Origin: Lachnospiraceae bacterium UBA7182
GTDB taxonomy: Bacteria > Bacillota > Clostridia > Lachnospirales > Lachnospiraceae
Length of the DNA: 64,000 bases
Direction of reading: 5' to 3'
NCBI GenBank assembly: GCA_002491115.1
Contig: DKVI01000108.1
Location: 1 to 64,000 of the forward strand
Shown: positions 34,827-41,909 of the stretch, one piece after another
How positions within the stretch are numbered: position 1 is the first letter of the stretch
Layout: each line of letters starts with the position of its first letter
The notes under the pieces: model-generated
What the model was told of the DNA's origin: nothing
Databases searched by the model: none
What the model saw: the letters and a program-made list of their open reading frames with translations, nothing else
Made by a program: the position numbers and the translations under genes

Positions 34827-34874
34827 AAGAAAAACTCCTTTCTAATACCCGTTCGGGTATCTGCGCTGTGCGCA

Positions 34875-34892
34875 TTGTTTAATTTTTAACAA
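34875..34892. promoter_or_regulatory. Rex operator in the fhs leader
   Basis: TTGTTTAATTTTTAACAA matches the clostridial Rex consensus TTGTTAANNNNTTAACAA at 13 of 14 defined positions. It lies about 25-40 bases downstream of the predicted transcription start (the -10 is at 34923-34928), where a bound repressor would block elongation or promoter clearance. Rex is encoded at 18159-18797 in this window. Confidence 0.8.
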
Positions 34893-34922
34893 AGGAATAT
34901 CACTCCTTTGATTCTGCACATT

Positions 34923-34951
34923 ATTATACAACATTCACATATTTGACACAT
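34923..34951 (-). promoter_or_regulatory. Promoter of fhs-fchA-folD
   Basis: A consensus TATAAT (34923-34928) on the minus strand; the -35 region (ATGTGT, 34946-34951, spacer 17) is poor. The predicted start near 34916 leaves a leader of about 90 bases containing the Rex site. The weak -35 suggests either an activator or additional read-through from the upstream acs unit. Confidence 0.5.
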
Positions 34952-34995
34952 CATACAAACTGTACTATGTGCATATTTACCATGAAAATCCCCGT

Positions 34996-35643
34996 TTACT
35001 GACCTGTACACAGGCTTTTTACAGCCGTAATTGTAAGATCTCCGGCCACCACCAGGTCCTCCGCATGAAAGCCGAACTGGAAATTATCGCTGTAAAGAAT
35101 CTGCGCAGAGGGCGGAAACTCCTCGTCCCCTTCCCAGAAAAGGAAACGCATGCGGTATCCGTTCACCAGCTCAAATTCATAAGACACATCGCCTGTGGAT
35201 ATTTTTGATACGCCCGGAATGCGCTCCATGGCGGCGGCATACACTTTCAGTTTATAACCGAAGCCGAAAGTAAGCCGTTTTATGCACCTGCCGGTAAACT
35301 GCTGGTTATAAAGCTCCCCATAAGTGGGCACCTCCCGGAATGTCATGAATTTCCCGCTGCTTTTTACATACTGCCCCTCAATCAGATACCGCAGGATAAA
35401 GGTTTTAGCGGACAGGGTATCCGGCAGAAGGTCTTCCCCCGAATGGTCCTCACTGCTCAGCCTCACATCAAAGGCAGGATAATCCGCCTCATATTCATGC
35501 CCCATAAAACGGAATCTGAATTTCCGGTCCGATGCATCATACAATATGTCCAATCTTTCTGCCACCTCAGCGGGAGCAAGACTACTGTATTTTTCCAGAT
35601 AGTATTCGTAGGGTACCTCTTCCTTATGGTTCTCTATTTCCAT
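34996..35643 (-). CDS. DUF3786-type protein at the end of the acs unit
   Basis: A 215-residue soluble protein, recognised as DUF3786-like from the order YPAFDVRLSS, LLPDTLSAKTFILRYL, FREVPTYGELYNQQFTGRC and FLFWEGDEEFPPSAQILYSDN. Proteins of this kind recur next to corrinoid and CODH/ACS genes in anaerobes, but I know of no defined function. It starts immediately after the acsV stop (no gap), so it is cotranslated with the corrinoid activator. A helper role in corrinoid protein handling is a guess from position. Confidence 0.6.
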   Translation of the reverse strand: MEIENHKEEVPYEYYLEKYSSLAPAEVAERLDILYDASDRKFRFRFMGHEYEADYPAFDVRLSSEDHSGEDLLPDTLSAKTFILRYLIEGQYVKSSGKFMTFREVPTYGELYNQQFTGRCIKRLTFGFGYKLKVYAAAMERIPGVSKISTGDVSYEFELVNGYRMRFLFWEGDEEFPPSAQILYSDNFQFGFHAEDLVVAGDLTITAVKSLCTGQ

Positions 35644-37575
35644 CTACACTTCCTCCTGTACGACGCTGGGAAACAGCGCGGTGTTTGTGTGAGGCAGGAA
35701 ACATGCCGCTACAAACTCATCCATGTAGCCCGGATCCGTGCTCAATTCCATATAGGTCATGTTATGAGCCAGGTCATATACCTTCTCTTCTGCCTGCCTG
35801 GAAAGTACCATATTATAAGCGCCCGTCAGAGACGAGTTACCGATATAATGGAATTTCTCCAGTTCAATATCCGGAAACATACCGATGGTCACGGCATTCT
35901 TCATATTAATCCCGCTTCCGATACCGCCCGCCACATACACGTTCTCGATCATGGATACATCAAAATCCAGTGAACGGATCATTGTACAGATTGCAGAAAA
36001 GATTGCACCTTTGGCACGGATAAAGTTGTCAATATCCACCTCATTGATCACAACATCCTTATGTCCCGCTGCATCTTCCTGGAAGGCCAGCACATAACTG
36101 CCGATGCCGTACTGGTCATGAAGTACGCGCCTGCCCTCTTTGATAAATTTACCTTTGGGACTGATAATGCCGCAGCGGAACAGCTCGGCGATCACATCGA
36201 TAATACCGGAACCGCACAGACCCACCGGCTTCTGCCCTTCGTCACCGACAATCTTAAAGGTCGGCTCCATGGTCTGCGCGTCGATGGTACAGGCTTCAAT
36301 GGCACCGTCTGTAGCACGCATACCACAGCTTATATCTCCGCCTTCAAAAGCCGGACCTGCGGAACACGCACAGCTCATCATAAAGTCCGAATTACCAAAC
36401 ACAATTTCTCCGTTGGTTCCCAAATCGATAAATAAATTAAATTCCGGTTTATTCCAGATCATACTGACCAAAGTACCGGCGGTAATATCGCCGCCCACAT
36501 AACTTCCGATATTGGGTGCAATCACAATCTTTGCATCCGGATGCACATGAATTCCCAGATCGTATGCACTTAAATTGTCCGTCTCAAAAAATGTCGGGAT
36601 ATAGGGTTCCATACGCAGCGGGTCTGCATTGACTCCTGCAAACAGATGATTCATGGTGGTGTTTGACGCCACGCACATATGATAGATTCTGTCGCCCCTG
36701 ATTCCTGCCGAGCGGCACATGCCATCCAGCATGGGATTGATTGTTTCTTCAATAATTGCTTTCTGAAGCTTCTCTTTACCGCCGTCCTTGGTGGATTCAA
36801 TAATACGGTTAATTACATCCGCACCATAACGGATCTGGCCGTTGCCTGCAGAAGCTTTGGCAAGAAGTTCCCCGGTTGTCATGTCCAGAATAACGGCTGA
36901 TACGGTAGTTGTACCGATATCTACTGCCAGACCGCAGATCTTTGCATCGTTTGCCGGAAGCACATCATATACAACCGCTCCGTGTCCGCCTTTTCTTAAT
37001 ACTGCATTTATATGGAACCGGTTCTCTCTTAATACATCCGGGAGCTTTTTTAAAGCCTGATAGGTAAGTTTTACTTTTTCCGCACCTGCGGCTGCCTGAA
37101 TGGCCCGGATCAGCCGCTCATTATCCGGCATGGTATCGTCCAGAGTAGGCTCCTCCATCTTAAGCTCTGTCACGGAAAAATCGTTTTCAAATACAATCCC
37201 GGATTCTTCTACTTCTTTTTTTGCTCTATCAAAAATGGCAATTTCCTCTTTGGAGCTTAAATCCGCCACTTTCATCCTGCTTTTGTAAGCGGACGCGATA
37301 TCCGGTACCAGTACTTCCACATCTCCCGTGACAGTACTGACGCAGGACAGCCTCCAGCCTTCGGCAAAAGACTCCTCGGATATATGCCGTGTTTTCTTCG
37401 TATCCAGTTCGCCACTGATATATTTCACTTTACATTTACCACAGGAACCGTTGCCTGAACAAGGTGCATCAATGGCTACATTCGCTTTACGCGCCACCTC
37501 CAACAAATTTTCCCCTGCAGTGACTGCGACCACATTCGCAGTCCCGTCTTCAAACTTAAATGTTACGTTTGGCAT
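35644..37575 (-). CDS. acsV: Reductive activator of the corrinoid protein (RACo), 2Fe-2S ASKHA ATPase
   Basis: A 643-residue protein that reactivates the corrinoid/iron-sulfur protein by ATP-driven reduction of inactive Co(II). The N-terminal ferredoxin domain has plant-type 2Fe-2S ligands Cys39, Cys45, Cys48 and Cys78. After a linker, the large C-terminal domain carries ASKHA nucleotide motifs (AVDIGTTTVSAVILD, FIDLGTNGEIV, CGSGIID, YVAGGIGSGIN). ATG at 37575 follows GGAGATTAAC. The position after the CFeSP and methyltransferase genes matches known acetogen clusters. Confidence 0.93.
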   Translation of the reverse strand: MPNVTFKFEDGTANVVAVTAGENLLEVARKANVAIDAPCSGNGSCGKCKVKYISGELDTKKTRHISEESFAEGWRLSCVSTVTGDVEVLVPDIASAYKSRMKVADLSSKEEIAIFDRAKKEVEESGIVFENDFSVTELKMEEPTLDDTMPDNERLIRAIQAAAGAEKVKLTYQALKKLPDVLRENRFHINAVLRKGGHGAVVYDVLPANDAKICGLAVDIGTTTVSAVILDMTTGELLAKASAGNGQIRYGADVINRIIESTKDGGKEKLQKAIIEETINPMLDGMCRSAGIRGDRIYHMCVASNTTMNHLFAGVNADPLRMEPYIPTFFETDNLSAYDLGIHVHPDAKIVIAPNIGSYVGGDITAGTLVSMIWNKPEFNLFIDLGTNGEIVFGNSDFMMSCACSAGPAFEGGDISCGMRATDGAIEACTIDAQTMEPTFKIVGDEGQKPVGLCGSGIIDVIAELFRCGIISPKGKFIKEGRRVLHDQYGIGSYVLAFQEDAAGHKDVVINEVDIDNFIRAKGAIFSAICTMIRSLDFDVSMIENVYVAGGIGSGINMKNAVTIGMFPDIELEKFHYIGNSSLTGAYNMVLSRQAEEKVYDLAHNMTYMELSTDPGYMDEFVAACFLPHTNTALFPSVVQEEV

Positions 37576-37655
37576 AAATGTTAATCTCCATATTTTCTTT
37601 TAAACAGTCGGTTTCATCTGCAGACGTCTTCAGGGAAGCGCCTGCAGACAGGTCG

Positions 37656-38000
37656 TCAATTAAAATAACCATTAGAATAGGCAAGGTATTGTACCATATA
37701 ACCGATCGCTATCAGTCCGGCAAGCGTAATACCGATGATGCACAACACCATCCCCAGTATGGGCATTCCTTTTCGTTCTTCTTTGATCAGAGCGATAATG
37801 GCAATGACAAGTCCTATTATCCCGGTAATCAGAGACAAAATCGGGAACCAGAAAAATACCAGCGTAATAATGCCAAGCACCACAGATGTGACTGCCAGTC
37901 TGTTATCGCTTCTCTGCCCTACTTCCCTGAGAACCACCTGCGGCTGTATCTGAGGCTGTGGCTGGGACTGAACCTGTTCTTTTTCTTCCTTAAAATCCAT
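37656..38000 (-). CDS. Small DUF4190-type membrane protein
   Basis: A 114-residue protein: a cytoplasmic N-terminal tail with Pro/Gln repeats (QSQPQPQIQPQ), then two membrane helices (about 42-68 and 82-106). It resembles DUF4190-type membrane proteins. The start is ATG 38000 behind AAGGAG; an upstream GTG is discounted because it precedes the ribosome binding site. It sits between acsE and acsV, in the transcriptional path of the CODH/ACS operon. No function is known; it may be an insertion into the operon. Confidence 0.6.
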   Translation of the reverse strand: MDFKEEKEQVQSQPQPQIQPQVVLREVGQRSDNRLAVTSVVLGIITLVFFWFPILSLITGIIGLVIAIIALIKEERKGMPILGMVLCIIGITLAGLIAIGYMVQYLAYSNGYFN

Positions 38001-38024
38001 TAAAATCTCCTTCACTTCTGCCTG

Positions 38025-38510
38025 TTAATATCCTGTTGAAAGACGCAGCACTACAGCAACAATACATATCAGGATCTGGATCAGCGTACACCCGACAAAA
38101 ACGCCTACCACCGCTTTCGTGTTTTTATTCAACGCATTTTTTACATAAGAAGTGCTCATCAAAACACCAATCAATAATCCTATCAGTCCGGAGATAAAAT
38201 AACCGCCCAAAACACTGATTCCCACCAGAACCCATACATATCCCGGCGTATTCGCCTGTACCGGCACATATTTTTCGCCGCTCCCAATGTAGACTCCGTT
38301 GATTGCCACATCCGCCTTGTTCCCGATCACAACCAGACGAATATCGCTTCCTGCAATCTCGATCGAATAATCCAGTACATTCAGGAACCAGTTTTGCGAT
38401 TTGACCTTATATTGATTTCCGTCAATCACCAGTTTATTGCCAAAGCCGTTTTTATAAACAATACTATGCTCTACACCATTCACATCCGTAAAAGCCCAGC
38501 TCTTTTTCAT
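38025..38510 (-). CDS. Unrecognised protein with two C-terminal membrane helices
   Basis: A 161-residue protein. The N-terminal 85 residues form a soluble beta-rich domain (KSWAFTDVNGVEHSI, WFLNVLDYSIEIAG, KADVAINGVYIGSG). Two hydrophobic segments follow (about 94-116 and 133-156). ATG at 38510 has an AGAGGG site nine bases away; a GTG two codons upstream is less likely. It is next to the DUF4190-type gene (24-base gap) and both lie between acsE and acsV. No family is recognised. Confidence 0.55.
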   Translation of the reverse strand: MKKSWAFTDVNGVEHSIVYKNGFGNKLVIDGNQYKVKSQNWFLNVLDYSIEIAGSDIRLVVIGNKADVAINGVYIGSGEKYVPVQANTPGYVWVLVGISVLGGYFISGLIGLLIGVLMSTSYVKNALNKNTKAVVGVFVGCTLIQILICIVAVVLRLSTGY

Positions 38511-38560
38511 CTGCACTTACCCTCTCTCGTTTACGATGATAATGAAATTTTTGGCTTATT

Positions 38561-38599
38561 AATACAATACTGCCAGCAAAATGCCGACAGTATCGTATT
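38561..38599 (-). terminator. Inverted repeat after acsE
   Basis: Arms AATACaATACTG (38561-38572) and CAGTATcGTATT (38588-38599) form a stem with one mismatch, 26 bases beyond the acsE stop. There is no clear T-tail, so it may be a weak terminator or an mRNA-stabilising hairpin between the acs genes and the two membrane-protein genes. Confidence 0.4.
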
Positions 38600-38624
38600 A
38601 CCATGATCATGATTGATATTAATA

Positions 38625-39410
38625 TTAAATCTCCAGATAAGAATCCGCGTACAGAATGTTATCTTTGATAACATCACAGGATTTAATGGTTTCCATAAGA
38701 CGCAGGTCATTCGGATTTACGATTGCGGAAGTAAGACCGCAGGTCATACACATAGCAACCATCGCGGAGTCCATAATCGGACGGATATGCTTCGGCATAC
38801 CATTGGAGTTATTGGAAAGTCCGCCGGTAGAATTCAGGCCCATATCGGAGATCATCTTGATGCACTCAAGAATCTGCATCTGTTTGTCCTGCATACCTTT
38901 GATAACCAGGAACAGCGGGTCAAACCACAGATCTGTAGGCTCCATACCATGCTCCATACCTCTTTCAAGCATGGTCTGGCAGTAAGCCATACGCTCGTCA
39001 TTGTTTGCTGCAATGCCTTCGCCATTGCAAAGAGCGATAACAATTGCATCATTAGCTGCTGCAAGATCAATATATTCGATTCTGCCTGCTGCGTCAGCGG
39101 AGTTTACGATTGGCTTTCCTTTGGAACGGTTGTAAACAGAGATACCAGCTTCGATCGCTGCTTTGTTTGCTGTGTCGAGAGCCAGCGGCACATTGTCGAA
39201 CTCACTCTGAAGAAGCTGTACTGCCCATTTCATCAGTTCCGGTCCATCGTTCTCAGCCGGTCCGATATTCACGTCAAGGTAGTATGCGCCTGCGTCCAAC
39301 TGCTGTTTTGCACGCTGGATGATTGGTTCCGGATCTCTTGCGGTAAAAGCTTTATTTACAGACGGAGCTGTCGCAGATAATCTTTCACCAACTACTATAA
39401 ATTTTCCCAT
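38625..39410 (-). CDS. acsE: Methyl-THF:corrinoid iron-sulfur protein methyltransferase
   Basis: A 261-residue pterin-binding TIM barrel that moves the methyl group from methyl-THF to the Co(I) of the corrinoid/iron-sulfur protein. Family features: VGERLSATAPSVNKAF, YYLDVNIGPAENDG (pterin site), KPIVNSADAAGR and GGLSNNSNGMPKHIRP. ATG at 39410 follows AAGGAG. It lies 66 bases after acsC, across a strong hairpin. Confidence 0.95.
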   Translation of the reverse strand: MGKFIVVGERLSATAPSVNKAFTARDPEPIIQRAKQQLDAGAYYLDVNIGPAENDGPELMKWAVQLLQSEFDNVPLALDTANKAAIEAGISVYNRSKGKPIVNSADAAGRIEYIDLAAANDAIVIALCNGEGIAANNDERMAYCQTMLERGMEHGMEPTDLWFDPLFLVIKGMQDKQMQILECIKMISDMGLNSTGGLSNNSNGMPKHIRPIMDSAMVAMCMTCGLTSAIVNPNDLRLMETIKSCDVIKDNILYADSYLEI

Positions 39411-39442
39411 CCTAGTATTCTCCTTAATTATATATTTGTACC

Positions 39443-39467
39443 GTCAGCCCATGACATATGGGCTGAC
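39443..39467 (-). other. Perfect ten-pair hairpin between acsC and acsE
   Basis: GTCAGCCCAT (39443-39452) pairs with ATGGGCTGAC (39458-39467), loop of five. On the transcribed strand it is not followed by a U-tract (the T-run is on the other strand), so it is more likely an mRNA-processing or stability element than a terminator. Confidence 0.5.
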
Positions 39468-39476
39468 AGTCATTTT

Positions 39477-40823
39477 TTAGATCTCGCCGTTTGCCTGCAT
39501 ATCTTTTAAGAATTTAACAAGCTGTACAGCCTCGTTCGGAGCAACAATTACTTCCCAGCCTTCGAGTTTTGCCTCGATATCGCCCTTTAATACGGCAACT
39601 TTACCCGGAATAATGAGCTTCCTGCATTTGATCTTCGGTTCTACTTCTTCCTTAATGAACTTGGATACGGAAGTGGAAGACAGCTTGCCTGCAGCCCAGG
39701 ATGTAAGTACGGAAAGTCCGCCCGCATCGCTGATTGCCAGATTACAGGGTACACCGGATCTCTCCAGCTCGCCGGATACTACAAAGTATGTAAGTGCGAA
39801 GTCAACCGTTGTCAGAACTACGGAATTCTCATCGCCGCCGTTGATCGGATAAATACCCGGCTCAACCTTCATCGGCTTCTGCGGATCTGTAAATACATTC
39901 TGTCTTAAGCCAAAGAGCGGAAGTGCCCTTGCGTAGTTCATCGTATCCATAACAACGATGGAACCATATTTCAGGACAAATACAGAAGCCAGAGCAATCT
40001 GCATCGGCTCGTCGTTCGGAGCGACTTTGGACAGATTTACGATAGACGGATAACCGAAAGTTCTGTCAGGATCTTTTGCAAGACATGCACGTCTAACCTG
40101 TACGGTCGTTGCAAATGTATCTTTTACGTTAGCTCCGGTGGTATCAAGAACAAGTTCTTTGTAGCCAAGCTTCTCGATCGCTGCCGTGGTATCATACAGC
40201 TCGTTAATATCTGCGCCGGATACGCCCAGAACCACTTCTGCTGCTTTCGCAATTTCTACCATAGCCTCATAGTTAGAAGCGTTTGCGCCGTTTAAGATCG
40301 GTTTTTCTGCTTTACAGATCTCAAGAGCCGCTTTTGCGGATTCCGGATCCTTGCAGTCCAGAATAATGGTCTTGCCTTTTCCGGTCACTTTCTTTACAGC
40401 CTCAGCGAATGCTGCCGCATCACCGTTACATGCCACATATACCATCTCGGCATGCATTTTCTCACCGATACGGTCGTACTCTACTTTGTTTGCTTCTGCT
40501 AAAACCGCATCAATATCCATATCCGGCGTTACATTGACAGCAAATCTTGTCTTGCTGACAAACGTCTTCTCATGTCTTGCCAGTACGGTCTCGCCGCCCA
40601 GTGTATACTCTGCTTCGCCGGTGCCGACTTTGATGGATTTCATTGGCGGAGCTGTTGCCTCAGATAAAGTAGCCATTGCTTCTGCGGACATATGCGGGCA
40701 TTTGGAAATGTCCACCGCACCCTGTGCCACTTTCATGGAGAAAGCCATACAGGTCGGGCTTCCGCACTCTTTACAGTTTGTTTTTGGTGTTAATTTAAAA
40801 ATATCTAAACCTTTTAATGCCAT
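39477..40823 (-). CDS. acsC: Corrinoid/iron-sulfur protein large subunit
   Basis: A 448-residue CFeSP gamma subunit. The N-terminal 4Fe-4S domain has CKECGSPTC and a further Cys (KCPHM, about residue 42); a TIM-barrel domain and the C-terminal corrinoid-binding domain (NLAISDAGGLSVLTSWAAGKLS) follow. It carries the methyl group between AcsE and acetyl-CoA synthase. ATG at 40823 has AAGGAGG upstream. It lies 24 bases after acsD, its partner subunit. Confidence 0.96.
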   Translation of the reverse strand: MALKGLDIFKLTPKTNCKECGSPTCMAFSMKVAQGAVDISKCPHMSAEAMATLSEATAPPMKSIKVGTGEAEYTLGGETVLARHEKTFVSKTRFAVNVTPDMDIDAVLAEANKVEYDRIGEKMHAEMVYVACNGDAAAFAEAVKKVTGKGKTIILDCKDPESAKAALEICKAEKPILNGANASNYEAMVEIAKAAEVVLGVSGADINELYDTTAAIEKLGYKELVLDTTGANVKDTFATTVQVRRACLAKDPDRTFGYPSIVNLSKVAPNDEPMQIALASVFVLKYGSIVVMDTMNYARALPLFGLRQNVFTDPQKPMKVEPGIYPINGGDENSVVLTTVDFALTYFVVSGELERSGVPCNLAISDAGGLSVLTSWAAGKLSSTSVSKFIKEEVEPKIKCRKLIIPGKVAVLKGDIEAKLEGWEVIVAPNEAVQLVKFLKDMQANGEI

Positions 40824-40847
40824 TGTATTTTCTCCTCCTTCCCGCGA

Positions 40848-41789
40848 TTACATCAATTCTTTGATCATTTTTGAAATGGTCGCAACGGAAGTCGGGTGTT
40901 TCAGAATGACTGCGTTGGAACCGGATGCCAATACGGAAGCTGCCGTAGAAACTTCCATACCGATGCCGCGTGCTTCCTGGCTGCCCCATTCAGGCATGTC
41001 CTCTTCGGAAGCCATAGACTCTTTTACATTCCATGTCTCATCGCCAACAGGAGTGATGATCGGCATCTGTAACTGCTTGTCATCCTGAGACAGAGCTGCG
41101 GCTTTGATACGATCCATGGTGGATACTACATACTCAAATCCATAACCGGCTGTTGCAGTACCGACATGCATTACGATATTAGCCGGAGCTACGCCCAACT
41201 GGGAGAGCAATACGTTTAACTGTTTTGCAAGGTTGATATCTACCGCGGACTCAGCGCCGACTTTCTGATTGTAAGCAAGGCCTGCTGCTGCGCCGATACC
41301 CTTATAGTTCTCTTCTTTTGCGGCAAGGATGATCACATTCTTGCCCTGTGCTACTTCTGAAGCCTTTCTTAAAAGCTCGTCATCCTTTGCACCGTTCTTG
41401 CATCCTGCAATAACGAGAGGAGCGTCGATGGCGTCAACCACTTCTTTCACTACTGCCATACAGTCTTCGGTGGATTTATTTTCGCCGTTAGGATCTGCTC
41501 CTTCCAGCTTTAAGCATACAAAATCCGCACCTGGCATCGCTGCCGCTTTCCTGGCGATATCTGCCATGGTTGTGCATCCTTCATAGTATGCCTTTACACC
41601 TGCCGGCTCGTTCTCCAGACCAAGGTCAGAGATCATAACGCCAACTTTCGGTGAATTCTCAATCGGAGCGTCAAATGTATAGAAAGGTAATACATTCTCG
41701 CCGCCGATCTTAATCGCTTTGTCGCCACAGCCAACTTCAACTGCAGAGATGGAAGCATTGAATTTTCCTGATTTTCCATTGAATGGCAT
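40848..41789 (-). CDS. acsD: Corrinoid/iron-sulfur protein small subunit
   Basis: A 313-residue CFeSP delta subunit with a TIM-barrel fold and no metal motif of its own. Recognisable segments are PFYTFDAPIENSPKVGVMISD, FVCLKLEGADPNGENKS and IVMHVGTATAGYGFEY. It forms the heterodimer with AcsC. ATG at 41789 follows AAGGAGG. It is separated from acsB by 120 bases that hold a GC-rich hairpin and a possible internal promoter. Confidence 0.95.
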   Translation of the reverse strand: MPFNGKSGKFNASISAVEVGCGDKAIKIGGENVLPFYTFDAPIENSPKVGVMISDLGLENEPAGVKAYYEGCTTMADIARKAAAMPGADFVCLKLEGADPNGENKSTEDCMAVVKEVVDAIDAPLVIAGCKNGAKDDELLRKASEVAQGKNVIILAAKEENYKGIGAAAGLAYNQKVGAESAVDINLAKQLNVLLSQLGVAPANIVMHVGTATAGYGFEYVVSTMDRIKAAALSQDDKQLQMPIITPVGDETWNVKESMASEEDMPEWGSQEARGIGMEVSTAASVLASGSNAVILKHPTSVATISKMIKELM

Positions 41790-41821
41790 TGGTAATATCC
41801 TCCTTAAAATATGATACTCAT

Positions 41822-41830
41822 ATTATAACA
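41822..41830 (-). promoter_or_regulatory. Possible internal extended -10 promoter before acsD
   Basis: TGTTATAAT on the minus strand matches the extended -10 form TGnTATAAT. No good -35 lies 16-18 bases upstream. It could boost acsDCE relative to acsB. Confidence 0.35.
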
Positions 41831-41869
41831 TAAAAACTCTCATAAGAAAAGCTTTTATGCATTCCAAAA

Positions 41870-41895
41870 GGGCAGCCCTGCCTGGCAGGGCGCCC
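41870..41895 (-). terminator. GC-rich hairpin between acsB and acsD
   Basis: Nested arms GGGC/GCCC and GCCCTGCC/GGCAGGGC make a very stable stem 14 bases after the acsB stop. On the minus strand it ends CCCTTTTGG, with only a short T-run, so partial termination or RNA processing is likely. It may set the ratio of AcsB to CFeSP. Confidence 0.5.
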
Positions 41896-41909
41896 TGTTG
41901 TAACTTAAA

